Positions 1 to 11,016 are shown, counted from the first letter of the stretch. The stretch: 64,000 nt of DNA from Zooshikella ganghwensis DSM 15267 (GCF_000428585.1 NZ_AUAF01000015.1:1-64000), one strand, 5' to 3'. Translations and numbers: made by a program. Notes: generated by a model not told the origin, from the letters alone.

Positions 1-168
1 ACACGCTAGGCAGCGATAACGTTTTCGGGCAATTTGCTTTTGATGATTACCATTGCCTTCTACTTGTTGAGACTGGCAGTGAGGGCAGCTGACGCCATCA
101 GGCCAACGTCTCTGACGAATAAACTGGTAGCATTGCTCATCATTTACCAGTTGTTTGATATTGATCAT
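1..168 (-). CDS. IS1595-family transposase, N-terminal fragment (cut by window edge)
   Basis: The reverse strand starts at ATG 168 and stays open to base 1, giving 56 residues. They read MINIKQLVNDEQCYQF..., then CPHC (residues 29-32) and CLAC at the edge, a two-CxxC zinc ribbon. This layout (short N-terminal zinc ribbon after RRWPDG) is what IS1595/ISXO2-type transposases show, where the ribbon precedes a DDE-like catalytic domain. The catalytic part lies outside the window, so I cannot say whether the element is intact. It sits beside a type VI effector module, a common place for mobile DNA. Confidence 0.7.
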   Translation of the reverse strand, partial: MINIKQLVNDEQCYQFIRQRRWPDGVSCPHCQSQQVEGNGNHQKQIARKRYRCLAC

Positions 169-244
169 TCTTTGCTTATTACTGACTTAATTTACCCAAA
201 TAGACGTGCATAATACATCTTTGGTTGTATTATATGCTACCCCC
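1..244 (-). mobile_element. End of an IS1595-type insertion sequence
   Basis: The transposase fragment is preceded (reading the minus strand) by about 75 non-coding bases that begin GGGGGTAGCATATAATAC. This is a plausible inverted-repeat end for an IS. The boundary near 244 is inferred from the C-run only; the other end of the element is outside the window, so the repeat cannot be matched. Confidence 0.4.
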
Positions 245-276
245 TAGGAATCCATATAGAGCCTAAAATTTTATAC

Positions 277-1011
277 TTATTTATCAGAAGGCTCTTCGTC
301 CAGAAAGTAAAAATCTAAATTTATAGTGTAGGGCCTTATTTGGTCATGATATACATAATGTGGGGAAGAAGCATTTTCTTCAGTTTTACAAAATCCAACA
401 TACACATCACTACTATTGTCATACACAGGCTCTTTCCAACAGTAGCTTACCCGATTTGGATTTGGGTAACCAAACTTTTGACCACTCTCAAATTCTCGAT
501 CGAAATAGTTGATTGTAAAGCCTCCTGCGCTAATATCCCTATCATAAAATCTAATACTTAAGCTATAAATAGTGTCACTACAACGATTGATATTATGATC
601 AACTTGTTGAGGAACACTAATAATATACTCCTTTCCTAAATCTATTCCATAATATTCAACCTCATATCGCCTAGGGATCATTTTTGGATTTTCACTCAAA
701 TCTTTACGAGCCAAACACTTTCCCCCAGAAGATGACCACTTTACATATGCTTTTACATACCAACCTTTTGTTTTTTTGCCTTTAACTGTTAATAAATTAT
801 TTTTTAAGTCAATACCCCATATTTTTTCATCTAATTTACCAATATAAATATTTCCATTTCGATAATAATCATCCGGCATACCTTTAGTCCACCTAAACTT
901 TATCGATTCCCCAAACCAACCTACTATACAAGATATAACTATACTAATAGTTACAAAACACCACCATAAAGCTTTCTGGTTCTCTCTTAAGCTATTCCAA
1001 AGGCTCTTCAT
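277..1011 (-). CDS. Putative T6SS immunity protein, copy 2 (single-TM, paralogue of the gene at 992)
   Basis: This 244-residue protein has one N-terminal membrane segment (about residues 15-33, WWCFVTISIVISCIVGWFG) and a soluble remainder that should lie in the periplasm. It is clearly paralogous to the next gene upstream: both share WTKG(M/I)P..YYR..NIYI, WG(I/V)DL.NNLLTVKGKKTKGWYVK, KWSSSGGKC, YYGIDLG.EY and a C-terminal TINLDF.FLDEEP. Four conserved cysteines suggest disulfides. It overlaps the upstream gene by 20 bp, so the two are translated together with the VgrG-lipase gene. I do not recognise a named family. Immunity is inferred from position, duplication and membrane-anchored topology, which fits protection against a lipase delivered to the periplasm. 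Confidence 0.55.
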   Translation of the reverse strand: MKSLWNSLRENQKALWWCFVTISIVISCIVGWFGESIKFRWTKGMPDDYYRNGNIYIGKLDEKIWGIDLKNNLLTVKGKKTKGWYVKAYVKWSSSGGKCLARKDLSENPKMIPRRYEVEYYGIDLGKEYIISVPQQVDHNINRCSDTIYSLSIRFYDRDISAGGFTINYFDREFESGQKFGYPNPNRVSYCWKEPVYDNSSDVYVGFCKTEENASSPHYVYHDQIRPYTINLDFYFLDEEPSDK

Positions 1012-1714
1012 CTAAAAAACAAAAATCTAAATTAATAGTATATGGTTTTATTTGATCGTAATAAACATAACTTGGATCAGGTCCATTCACCTTTGTTTTA
1101 CAAAAGCCAACTAGAGTATCATCACCAAACACACTATTATGATTTTTCCAACAGTGACTTTTCCTTTTTTGGTTTGGGTAACCTACCCTGCCTTTAGATA
1201 CAGGAATATTCCTTCCATAATATTTTATTGCAAGCACACTAATACTAATTTCACTATTGTAGAAATAAACATAAATTTCATCTATCTCATCATTACACTT
1301 ATTAATATCGTGATTAACTTGTTGAGGAATCCTAATAGTATACTCCTCTCCTAAATCAATCCCGTAATACTCTGAGTTATATCTACTTGGTATCATTTCA
1401 GGTTTTTCGCTCCAATCCCTCCTTGTTGAGCACTTACCTCCAGATGAAGACCACTTTGCATATACCTTAACATACCAGCCTTTAGTTTTTTTACCTTTAA
1501 CCGTCAATAAGTTATTTTCAAGGTCAACTCCCCACACTGTTTCATGAACATCCTTTATATAAATATTATTCGCACGATAATATTCTTTAGGTATACCTTT
1601 AGTCCACCAGAACTGTATATCATTACCAAACCAGCCTATTATACAAGCTACCAATATACTAGCAACCAAAGAAAGCCAATAAATTTTTTTATTAACTTTA
1701 TTTAAGTTGATCAT
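992..1714 (-). CDS. Putative T6SS immunity protein, copy 1 (directly downstream of VgrG-lipase)
   Basis: The start chosen is ATG 1714, with AGGA eight bases upstream; an in-frame TTG at 1732 would add six residues. The protein has about 240 residues, one N-terminal TM helix and a predicted periplasmic domain. It shares long identical stretches with its neighbour (for example TVKGKKTKGWYVK and KWSSSGGKC), so the pair arose by tandem duplication. Its start lies 17 bp inside the end of the VgrG-lipase gene, so translation is coupled. Position just after an effector-bearing VgrG is typical of cognate immunity genes. The role is inferred, since no motif proves it. Confidence 0.6.
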   Translation of the reverse strand: MINLNKVNKKIYWLSLVASILVACIIGWFGNDIQFWWTKGIPKEYYRANNIYIKDVHETVWGVDLENNLLTVKGKKTKGWYVKVYAKWSSSGGKCSTRRDWSEKPEMIPSRYNSEYYGIDLGEEYTIRIPQQVNHDINKCNDEIDEIYVYFYNSEISISVLAIKYYGRNIPVSKGRVGYPNQKRKSHCWKNHNSVFGDDTLVGFCKTKVNGPDPSYVYYDQIKPYTINLDFCFLDEEPLE

Positions 1715-4700
1715 AAATCGAATCCTTATCAAGATTTTTGACTACCAACATATCTTCAGGAATCCCTCCAATTAAAATTTTGTCAAACAATGCAATATCA
1801 GATTCGATCTTATTAATTTGCGTTATGTAAAAGTCAATTTCCAAGTCTAGCAAATGCTGTTTTTCCTCAAGACTCTTGCGTAACTCTGCACGATTATCAA
1901 TTGTATGTGGACTTCGCAATGATGCACGCAATGCACTAATACTTTCCTCACCTATACCCTTCATTTTATTAACGAAATTTACTAAGGTTTTTTTCGTTTG
2001 CAACAAATGATTTATTGCAAACTTTAAATCATGTTTATATTTATCATCTTGTTTAAGAAGCTTCTTCAAAACATACTGCATATTTAGTATATAACCATCT
2101 GGCATACTATGATTTTTACCTGATTCGATAATCTCTTCGATTGGATCTAAATTTAACTGTTGCAAAGTAGCTTTATCTATAGTTAACAAACCATTCCCCA
2201 TTTCAGGACTGAAAAAATTATCTAAAACCTTTATCCCTTCTTCAATTAAATTATCTCCATCCGTTCGCAAGTCCTGTCCATATTGCTGATGTGCTAGGTA
2301 ATACATTAGTGTTGCTAACCCTTGATGAGTCAAACCCAGGCTTTGTAATCCAATGATAAAGTGACTATTTTCAATAGTTAGTATTTGCTGTAACTGTCCA
2401 TGGTGAAGATAATGATCTTCACCCATATTTTTCATATCCAGTACCGTTTTACCTGATGATGCTATCGTTGACATCGTACTTGATAATGCAACAACGGGAA
2501 TCGAAAAAGGATTTGTAACACCATTTCTTACAAAGTGTTGTAAAATTATTTTTTGTCTTTTTACAAAGCTCACTAAATCTGAAAGCCCACCACTAATACT
2601 TTGAAAAGGTACCATAGGCACCATATCTCTATTGTTAACATGACGAAAATGGGGAATTGATTTATAACGTTCAACAAACCGTCTAGTACCCACCCTAGGG
2701 CTTCCATAAGTATATAATACAGGCATATTAAATAACTTTTTTTCCTGAATAATCGCTCCCATAAGTGTTGCTGCAGCCCCACCAAGGCTATGTCCGGCTA
2801 TAAAACAAAAACTAACTTGCTCTTTATGTCTTAGTAAGTACTGCTCTATAGAACCCCAAATTGATTTTACATAGTGATTAAATCCTTTATGAACACGCGG
2901 AGCATTACTATCTATAAAAGGAACCCACTCATCTAATAATTTATCTTGTCTAGACTGAGCAGGAACAAATGGTACTTGCTCAGCATCTCCATCAGTAACA
3001 ACATCTTTAAATCCAGGAGAATCATAAATAATATTTAATGATTTTGTAACTTTTGTATCCTGATCAATATTCAGTAAATACCTAGCAATAATACCTGGAG
3101 CTATTTCTATTGCTAACTCACTATTTATAGGTTTACCCCAAACCACTTCTAATTTATTTAGCTGCCACTCTGATCCTTCTGTACCTCTTACAAAAATAAT
3201 CACCCGTTTACCTTGACAAATAATTAGCGCTTCGGCTCCAACAAGCTTATTTATAAATAAACGGGGGAACATCATACGATCTGCAAATGGGGCTGTTTCT
3301 AATAAAAAATTAAACTTCTGGGTGTTTATTAACTCTGTTTTTTGGTGCCGCGCTAACTTGGTTAATACATCTTGCAAAGATCCTATATTATTGCTTTTCT
3401 CGTTTTCTCCCCAATCAGAATATACCCATAAGCAGCCCATACCCATGTTATAGGCATTAATATAATGATAATCTCGACTATCCACTAAAATAGGAACATA
3501 TGACACTAGCGATTCAATCTCAATACAGTGTCGTTGGCATACTGCCAAGCCATCAATTTCTGTATTTATACCGCCAAAGTATTCATCCGCAGTTTTACTA
3601 ATAAACGATTCTTCGTCAACTAATCTCCCACCATCATCGATATCTACTAATAATGCATTTTTTATATCTTCAGGATAGGCATGAAACTGGTATTGCCACG
3701 AGGCTGGTCGATTTTCCAACCATTCGCGTACTGGTTCTGTACCTGCCTCTTTTTTCAAGCGGCGGGCACAAATTAAATCCCAGACCTTTAGTATTAACTT
3801 ATAGCGTGTATCAACCAGTTTAGTTTTATAAATAACGCCATCGGCAGGAATAAAGTCTTCGAATAATTGCTTTTGATTTGAACTAAGCAGTTGATAGTAA
3901 ACACCTTTATAAGGTTCATTTTTTTCATCAACCACTCGTATTTTTATCCAACGTTGCTTAGATTCTTCATCATAAATCTCTGGCTCTATCTTCTTTAGAC
4001 CTTCACCTTGAAAGTGTTTTGCCTTTTGCCCAGTGAGCTTGGCACGATTAAGTGAATAATTACCAGAGAAATCTTTATCTGCTTCCATAGGAGCTGCAGG
4101 AGTAGCTGCCGTGGCTTGCTGTGCACCACTTGCAGAGCCACCCCCCAAATTATAACTTGGGCCATTAATATATACACCACTGTGATCAATTTTTATAAAA
4201 CTTCCACCAGCGTAAAAAACTACCTCTCGATCTGATTCAATAACAATTTTATGGCCGCTTGTTACTTGCCACTCCTGTCCCGCATCCAGTAGATGATCAC
4301 CATCTATTTGACTGTGTTGAGTATCACCTACTCGGTGGTGAATGTCTCCTTTCACCACTCTTTCATGCTGCTGATCGACTTTCAGGTGATTGTCTTGTTT
4401 TATTTTTAAATAATGATTATCAACAATTTCATGATGTCGCATTTCCACTACTTCTTCACGACTGTCATTCTTGACACGAAGATCACTGTCTTTCTCTCCA
4501 TGAATGCGTATTTGCTCAGCGCCTTGTTTATCTTCAAAACTTAACTCATTGTACCCACCACTACCGATAGTGGAGTCTGTACGAAATCCTGAACGAGTTT
4601 TATGCTTAGGCAATGGGTATGGAGGATTTTTGCGTCCATTGTAGACGACACCTGTCACTACAGGCTGGTTAACATCTCCATGTAAATAATCAATGGTGAC

Positions 4701-5996
4701 TTCCTGCCCAATACGAGGTATTAACAAAGCCCCCCACTGCTTTCCAGCCCAGGTTTGCATCACCCTCATCCAACGAGATGAATACTCATTATGCTGGCCC
4801 AGTCGATCCCAATGAAATTGAGCCTTTATACGACCAAAACGCTCAGTGTAGATTTCTTCACCTTTCGGCCCTGTCACTACAGCAGACTGTTTACCTGGCA
4901 TTTTGGGTGCTTTTGCTTTTATCGGAGGGCGAAAAGGTACTGTTTTTGGAATCCACAGACTATGGTTTCGATACCAACTACCCTCTTCAGATGTTGCATA
5001 CTCATCTTGCCCCTGAGGCTGCTCTCCCTCATGCATTACCTGACATATGATGTACGATTGATTAAGTGTGGTTCTGGGGTGACGCTCCAAATCGACCACA
5101 TAGCCGGGGAGCAAACGACGGCAGGTACTCTGTGCATTGATCTTTTCAGCAAAAGTATTAAATGCCTCTAGGCGGAGTTGAGCATAACGCTGTCCTTGCT
5201 CAGGCAACTGGTAACCACCAGGAAATTGATAGTCAACAAGTGACTCATCACCTTGACTGGCTGTGACGTATAAATCCAGATTTGGTTTGGTAAAGTTATA
5301 GTCATCCAGCTCAACTTTACCGATAGTACGTTGGCAGGTGTAGTGTAATTCATCAACAACTTCATAATCTGGCACTAAACCTGTTTTTCCATGAAATTCT
5401 ACAGACTCACCTTCAATAGGCCCAAAAGCAGCATTATGATCAGATAATACTAAACAGTGACTATCAACTTGGTGTTCAAAAAAATAAAAAATTCCCTCTT
5501 GTTCTAACAGGCGGGATATAAAATTAAAGTCTGTTTCGTTGTACTGGACAATATAATCATGTGGCTGATAGTTACCGGTCAGCTTTTGAATAAAGTCATC
5601 TTTCTCTATAAACTCAGCCACCTCCAGTACTTGCTTTATAATTTCTGGAATAGTTAATGCCTGAAATATTCGGCAATCAGTTCTTTTCGTCAGATACCAT
5701 AGCTTTGGAATAAAATCGAATGAGTATTCTGTATATTTATCCGCTGTTTTTCCCTGAGCAAACTGATTAATAATGCCATTTACCTGTCGCTCAAAATCTT
5801 CTCCTACTATTGTTAAAGTGACAGGCTGAAGCAACATGCTAACTGGATCAATATTATCATTAATGCTTACGGCATTTATTGAGTAATGAAATAGTTGAGA
5901 AACTCCTTCATGCCCAATAAATGAGGTAACATTCAAAGTGTCTGTTAATGAAGGAATCTTAAGATAGAAAATCGTTTCGTTTGCCGCTAGTGACAT
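1698..5996 (-). CDS. Evolved VgrG (TssI) spike with C-terminal class 3 lipase effector domain
   Basis: ATG 5996 follows AGGTAG by five bases; a TTG three bases earlier is possible. The product has about 1432 residues. Residues 1 to about 630 are a VgrG/TssI core: the gp27-like part, the YIVQYNETDFNFISRLLEQEGIFYFF segment, the gp5/OB-fold part (WMRVMQTWAGKQWG, PRIGQEVTIDYLHGD) and the repeat needle (KIKQDNHLKVDQQHERVV). An Ala/Pro linker near 650 leads to a long extension. It ends in a lipase class 3 fold: GHSLGGA with Ser1070, YTYGSPRVG, Asp1124 in HVNNRD, and a His in HYLHHGQ near 1195. This looks like a phospholipase cargo carried by the type VI secretion spike. No other T6SS structural genes are in the window. 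The two genes downstream are probable immunity proteins. Confidence 0.9.
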   Translation of the reverse strand: MSLAANETIFYLKIPSLTDTLNVTSFIGHEGVSQLFHYSINAVSINDNIDPVSMLLQPVTLTIVGEDFERQVNGIINQFAQGKTADKYTEYSFDFIPKLWYLTKRTDCRIFQALTIPEIIKQVLEVAEFIEKDDFIQKLTGNYQPHDYIVQYNETDFNFISRLLEQEGIFYFFEHQVDSHCLVLSDHNAAFGPIEGESVEFHGKTGLVPDYEVVDELHYTCQRTIGKVELDDYNFTKPNLDLYVTASQGDESLVDYQFPGGYQLPEQGQRYAQLRLEAFNTFAEKINAQSTCRRLLPGYVVDLERHPRTTLNQSYIICQVMHEGEQPQGQDEYATSEEGSWYRNHSLWIPKTVPFRPPIKAKAPKMPGKQSAVVTGPKGEEIYTERFGRIKAQFHWDRLGQHNEYSSRWMRVMQTWAGKQWGALLIPRIGQEVTIDYLHGDVNQPVVTGVVYNGRKNPPYPLPKHKTRSGFRTDSTIGSGGYNELSFEDKQGAEQIRIHGEKDSDLRVKNDSREEVVEMRHHEIVDNHYLKIKQDNHLKVDQQHERVVKGDIHHRVGDTQHSQIDGDHLLDAGQEWQVTSGHKIVIESDREVVFYAGGSFIKIDHSGVYINGPSYNLGGGSASGAQQATAATPAAPMEADKDFSGNYSLNRAKLTGQKAKHFQGEGLKKIEPEIYDEESKQRWIKIRVVDEKNEPYKGVYYQLLSSNQKQLFEDFIPADGVIYKTKLVDTRYKLILKVWDLICARRLKKEAGTEPVREWLENRPASWQYQFHAYPEDIKNALLVDIDDGGRLVDEESFISKTADEYFGGINTEIDGLAVCQRHCIEIESLVSYVPILVDSRDYHYINAYNMGMGCLWVYSDWGENEKSNNIGSLQDVLTKLARHQKTELINTQKFNFLLETAPFADRMMFPRLFINKLVGAEALIICQGKRVIIFVRGTEGSEWQLNKLEVVWGKPINSELAIEIAPGIIARYLLNIDQDTKVTKSLNIIYDSPGFKDVVTDGDAEQVPFVPAQSRQDKLLDEWVPFIDSNAPRVHKGFNHYVKSIWGSIEQYLLRHKEQVSFCFIAGHSLGGAAATLMGAIIQEKKLFNMPVLYTYGSPRVGTRRFVERYKSIPHFRHVNNRDMVPMVPFQSISGGLSDLVSFVKRQKIILQHFVRNGVTNPFSIPVVALSSTMSTIASSGKTVLDMKNMGEDHYLHHGQLQQILTIENSHFIIGLQSLGLTHQGLATLMYYLAHQQYGQDLRTDGDNLIEEGIKVLDNFFSPEMGNGLLTIDKATLQQLNLDPIEEIIESGKNHSMPDGYILNMQYVLKKLLKQDDKYKHDLKFAINHLLQTKKTLVNFVNKMKGIGEESISALRASLRSPHTIDNRAELRKSLEEKQHLLDLEIDFYITQINKIESDIALFDKILIGGIPEDMLVVKNLDKDSIYDQLK

Positions 5997-7020
<1,024 letters not shown>

Positions 7021-7097
7021 ACAATGGTGATTCAGTAAACTGTCGGGTCCTTCAGACCGCCTGAAATACTGAATTACCTCGCTTATGGAGATTCTTA

Positions 7098-7346
7098 ATG
7101 GCTCGAGTGACTGTAGAAGACTGCTTAGATAATGTTGATAACCGCTTTCAACTGGTGATGGTTGCCACTAAACGTGCACGCCAGTTAGCTACAGGTGGAA
7201 AAGATCCCAAGCTGGATTGGGAAGACGATAAACCCACAGTTATGGCACTACGGGAAATTGCTGCTGGCTATGTGAGTCCTAGTATTTTAGATGAACCGAA
7301 AGAAGATGATCAGGATGTAGCCTTTTCACTTTCAGGAGGTGCTTAA
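7098..7346 (+). CDS. rpoZ: RNA polymerase omega subunit
   Basis: The 82-residue protein begins [34 protein letters not shown], the classic omega N-terminus, with the conserved NRF and KRARQL helices. Omega helps the beta-prime subunit fold and forms part of a ppGpp site. GGAG precedes the ATG. The acidic C-terminal tail ([12 protein letters not shown]) is usual. It sits between gmk and spoT as in related bacteria. Confidence 0.97.
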   Translation: MARVTVEDCLDNVDNRFQLVMVATKRARQLATGGKDPKLDWEDDKPTVMALREIAAGYVSPSILDEPKEDDQDVAFSLSGGA

Positions 7347-7554
7347 TTGGGATAACCCAGATGTATACCCTTCACGGATTATTTTTAGGGTGTTTTGCCT
7401 GTGCATTTCAGCTCAGGGCGCGAGCATATATCAAACAGTTGATTTCTATCGCTGAAATCAACTTTCCCCAAAAATTGCTGAAGGAACTTACCCCGCTTCC
7501 CACACCCAGAAACACATTCCATTATGGATGCAGTTTGATCACAGGAGGCGGGCC

Positions 7555-9675
7555 TTGTCGAACATTTTAAACTTAGCGCAAAAGCTTCAGTCTTACCTTT
7601 CACCACAGCAGGTTAATCAGGTTCGTCGCGCCTATTTTTATGCTGAACAAGCACATGATGGTCAACGGCGCCGTAGTGGAGAACCTTACATCACTCATCC
7701 CCTGGCGGTTGCAACTATATTAGCCGAAATGCATATGGATCATCACAGCCTGATGGCTGCCATGTTGCATGATGTCTTAGAAGATACGAGTGTTGATAAA
7801 GACGCTATTTCAGAACAGTTTGGTGATACCGTCGCACAGCTGGTGGATGGCGTCAGCAAACTTACCCAGATTCCATTTGAGTCCAAAGCAGAACAACAGG
7901 CAGAAAATTTCCAGAAAATGGCTTTAGCCATGGCTAAGGATATTCGCGTCATATTGGTTAAGCTCGCTGACCGCTTACATAATATGCGCACTCTGGGAGT
8001 GTTACGCCCAGATAAACGACGGCGTATTGCCAAAGAAACCCTGGAAATTTACGCACCTATCTCCAATCGCCTGGGTATGAATAATATCCGAGTAGAATTT
8101 GAAGAGCTGGGCTTTTCTGCCATGTACCCAATGCGGGCAGGATTAATTCGAGAGGCTGTCGTCAAAGCCCGAGGCAACCGCAAGGAAATTGTTCATAAAA
8201 TTCAACAGGCTATCGCTAAACACTTAGAGGATCATGGGCTGCGTGGCCGAGTACTCGGACGGGAAAAACACCTCTACAGCATTTATAAAAAAATGCGTAA
8301 CCAGCGGAAGTCGTTCTCTGAAATAATGGATGTGTACGCCTTCCGTATTATTGTTGATACAGTGGATAGCTGCTATCGCGCACTAGGTGTCGTACACAAT
8401 CTTTATAAACCATTTCCTGGTCGCTTTAAGGACTACATAGCTATTCCTAAGGCTAACGGCTACCAGTCATTACATACCACGTTGTTTGGCATGCATGGCG
8501 TACCTATTGAGATTCAAATCCGAACTCAAGAAATGGATGATATGGCCAATAAGGGTATTGCCGCTCACTGGTTGTATAAATCTGGTGAAGAGGCCCTGCT
8601 TGGCAGCCATGCCCGTACCCGACAGTGGTTAAAAGGAGTCCTTGAGCTACAAAAAAATGCTGGGGACTCTTTAGAGTTTATTGAAAACGTTAAAATTGAC
8701 TTATTCCCCGATGAAATTTATGTGTTTACCCCCAAAGGCAACATCATGGAGCTACCCAAAGGTTGTACTCCTGTTGACTTTGCCTATGCTGTTCATACCG
8801 ATGTTGGCAGCACATGCGTAGCCTGTCGTATTGATCGTCAGCTAGCTTCCCTCAGCCAACCGTTACAAAGTGGGCAGACCATAGAAATCATCACCGCTCC
8901 AGGTGCACGTCCAAACCCTGCCTGGCTGAATTTTGTCGTGACTGGTAAAGCACGATCTAATATCCGTCACTTTTTGAAAAATCAACGTCACTCAGAGTCT
9001 GTTGAGCTTGGTAAGCGTTTACTGAATAAAGCACTATCAGGATACAACCTTACTGTTGAAAAACTATCAGACGACCAAAAACAAAATGCACTTTCCCAGT
9101 TAAAGCTGCCGTCATTTAGTCAATTATTGGAAGAAATTGGCTTAGGTAATCGCATGAGCTATTTGGTGGCACGACACCTGGTGAGTGAAGTTGCACCTCC
9201 CGAAGAAGAAACAGTAACGCATACGAGTAGTCAGCCACTGACAATTCGCGGTACCGAAGGAATGGTTGTCTCGTTCGCCAAGTGCTGTCACCCTATTCCG
9301 GGGGACCCCGTTGTAGGCCATGTCAGTGCTGGTCGTGGCATGGTGATTCATACAGAATCCTGTCGCAATATCAGCGATATCAGGCACAACCCAGAGAAGT
9401 GCCTTGAAGTAGCCTGGGATAAAAATGTTTCCGGTGAGTTTTCTGTTGAGTTAAGAGTAGAGTTGGAACACCAGCGAGGTATCGTCGCTACACTTGCCAC
9501 AACAGTGAATGCGACAGATGCCAGTATCGAAAAAATCAGCATGGAAGAGCGCGATGCTCGCTTTAGCGTAATTCACTTACTTATTAGCGTACGTGATCGA
9601 GTGCACCTAGCCAGAACGATCAAGCGTCTTCGAGCTATTAAAGGGGTCTCTTCTATCATTCGAATAAAAGGGTAA
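7555..9675 (+). CDS. spoT: Bifunctional (p)ppGpp synthetase/hydrolase SpoT
   Basis: I place the start at TTG 7555 because a perfect AGGAGG lies six bases upstream and the resulting 706 residues match the family; the in-frame ATG at 7528 has no ribosome site and adds an unusual leader. Domains in order are HD hydrolase (HDVLEDTSVD near residue 80), synthetase (RFKDYIAIPKANGYQSLHTT near 300), TGS (PDEIYVFTPKGNIMELPKG near 390), zinc-finger/helical region (FAKCCHPIPGD near 580) and C-terminal ACT. SpoT makes and mainly degrades the alarmone ppGpp. Both catalytic centres look complete in sequence. Confidence 0.95.
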   Translation: MSNILNLAQKLQSYLSPQQVNQVRRAYFYAEQAHDGQRRRSGEPYITHPLAVATILAEMHMDHHSLMAAMLHDVLEDTSVDKDAISEQFGDTVAQLVDGVSKLTQIPFESKAEQQAENFQKMALAMAKDIRVILVKLADRLHNMRTLGVLRPDKRRRIAKETLEIYAPISNRLGMNNIRVEFEELGFSAMYPMRAGLIREAVVKARGNRKEIVHKIQQAIAKHLEDHGLRGRVLGREKHLYSIYKKMRNQRKSFSEIMDVYAFRIIVDTVDSCYRALGVVHNLYKPFPGRFKDYIAIPKANGYQSLHTTLFGMHGVPIEIQIRTQEMDDMANKGIAAHWLYKSGEEALLGSHARTRQWLKGVLELQKNAGDSLEFIENVKIDLFPDEIYVFTPKGNIMELPKGCTPVDFAYAVHTDVGSTCVACRIDRQLASLSQPLQSGQTIEIITAPGARPNPAWLNFVVTGKARSNIRHFLKNQRHSESVELGKRLLNKALSGYNLTVEKLSDDQKQNALSQLKLPSFSQLLEEIGLGNRMSYLVARHLVSEVAPPEEETVTHTSSQPLTIRGTEGMVVSFAKCCHPIPGDPVVGHVSAGRGMVIHTESCRNISDIRHNPEKCLEVAWDKNVSGEFSVELRVELEHQRGIVATLATTVNATDASIEKISMEERDARFSVIHLLISVRDRVHLARTIKRLRAIKGVSSIIRIKG

Positions 9676-9727
9676 TTGACCTCTTGTTTTCCATTATTAC
9701 CTTTAGGTTTAAACAGAAGGATTTTCC

Positions 9728-10120
9728 ATGAGCAACAAGCAAGTCATCACTACAGAAAAAGCTCCAGCGGCCATTGGTACTTACTCTCAAGCAATTAAAG
9801 TGGGCACCACCGTGTATTTGTCTGGTCAGATTCCACTCGATCCAACCACAATGGAAGTCGTAAGTAACGATGACTTTGCAGCTCAAGCAACACAGGTTTT
9901 TGAAAATTTGCAAGCCGTTACTGAAGCCGCAGGTGGCTCACTCAATGATATTGTCAAACTCAATATCTTCATGACAGACCTGAACAACTTTGCCACCGTA
10001 AATGAAATTATGGCTAAGTACTTCCAAGCACCTTATCCAGCTCGTGCGGCTATTGGCGTTGCTGAACTACCTAAAGGAGTGATGGTAGAAATGGACGGTA
10101 TTATGGAACTGGTTGAGTAA
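9728..10120 (+). CDS. ridA: RidA-type enamine/imine deaminase
   Basis: This 130-residue YjgF/YER057c/UK114 protein has [32 protein letters not shown] and [24 protein letters not shown], including the Arg of PARAAIGV that binds the substrate carboxylate. RidA hydrolyses reactive 2-aminoacrylate made by PLP enzymes, protecting them from damage. AGAAGG precedes the ATG. Placement right after spoT is conserved in pseudomonads. Confidence 0.94.
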   Translation: MSNKQVITTEKAPAAIGTYSQAIKVGTTVYLSGQIPLDPTTMEVVSNDDFAAQATQVFENLQAVTEAAGGSLNDIVKLNIFMTDLNNFATVNEIMAKYFQAPYPARAAIGVAELPKGVMVEMDGIMELVE

Positions 10121-10130
10121 TCTTTGTTTT

Positions 10131-10154
10131 ACTGCTGCTCGCAACAGCAGCAGT
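10131..10154 (+). terminator. Stem-loop after ridA
   Basis: ACTGCTGCT (10131-10139) and AGCAGCAGT (10146-10154) form a perfect 9-bp stem with a 6-nt loop, 10 bases after the ridA stop. No strong T-run follows, so termination is likely but not certain. Confidence 0.55.
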
Positions 10155-10262
10155 ATCCTTCCAATATAAGCCTCTCACTCCCTTCAATATTTACCATTTA
10201 GCTTATTCTGCAAGTGCAGACTACTCTATTTAAAATCATTTGTTACCTTTGTTAGTCTCCAC

Positions 10263-11012
10263 ATGCAAAGCCGTTACTTGAGAAAACTGAGGAGTTTATC
10301 CAGCAAGCTACTCATAGGTTTTATCATTAATACTTTTGGCTGTGCGTTATTTAATACTAACCTTCAAGCCTTTGAGATGGTGCATATCGGGTTTGGTCAA
10401 GATAAACCCCCTTATGTCATCAATGAAGAAAGTGGCTTGGAAATTGATCTGGTAAAAGCGGCATTTGCCACCCAAAACACAGAAGTTGTGATACGGTTAT
10501 TTCCGAGGAAAACACTTTATCAACAAGTCAAAAAGCGGCTTGATGGGGCTTCATCACTTACCACAAAAGCAAATGATGGTTTATTTTACTCAACACCTTA
10601 CTTAGTTTTTTTTAATGTACTGGTGACCAAGACAGAGAACCATATTATTGCCAACAATGTTGCTGACTTAGCAGGATTACGTATTAGTAGCTGGCAAGGT
10701 GCATCTCACTTACTCGGTCCTGAGCTACAAAACCTCATTCATCAAAACCACCAAATACCCACAACCTATCATGAAGTAAATGCTCAAACTCAACAAATCA
10801 GTATGCTACTCACAAATAGAGCTGATGCTCTTATTATTGATAGAAACATTTTTCGCTGGTACTGGCTAAAGCTGCCAGACACCGATAAGTTTGAATACAA
10901 TATCCATCAAATTTTCCCTAGAACATCTGTTTACCAAGCAGCGTTTCGAACAGAAGAGCTTCGTGACCGGTTTAATGCTGGCTTAATTGCTATTCGTAAC
11001 AATGGTACATAA
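10263..11012 (+). CDS. Periplasmic substrate-binding protein, family 3 (amino-acid type)
   Basis: The 249-residue protein opens with an Arg/Lys-rich signal peptide (cleavage probably near residue 37, after NLQA). The mature part has the family 3 pattern: HIGFGQDKPPYVINEESGLEIDLVKAAF, YSTPYLVFFNVLVTK, LAGLRISSWQGA and ADALIIDRNIF. No permease or ATPase lies nearby, so it may be an orphan binding protein or feed a remote transporter or sensor. The ligand cannot be told. The Shine-Dalgarno sequence is weak. Confidence 0.8.
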   Translation: MQSRYLRKLRSLSSKLLIGFIINTFGCALFNTNLQAFEMVHIGFGQDKPPYVINEESGLEIDLVKAAFATQNTEVVIRLFPRKTLYQQVKKRLDGASSLTTKANDGLFYSTPYLVFFNVLVTKTENHIIANNVADLAGLRISSWQGASHLLGPELQNLIHQNHQIPTTYHEVNAQTQQISMLLTNRADALIIDRNIFRWYWLKLPDTDKFEYNIHQIFPRTSVYQAAFRTEELRDRFNAGLIAIRNNGT

Positions 11013-11016
11013 GACG

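Noticed and set aside
7361-7606. Small ORFs on both strands between rpoZ and spoT
   Set aside because: They overlap the spoT start, lack start signals and show no family pattern.
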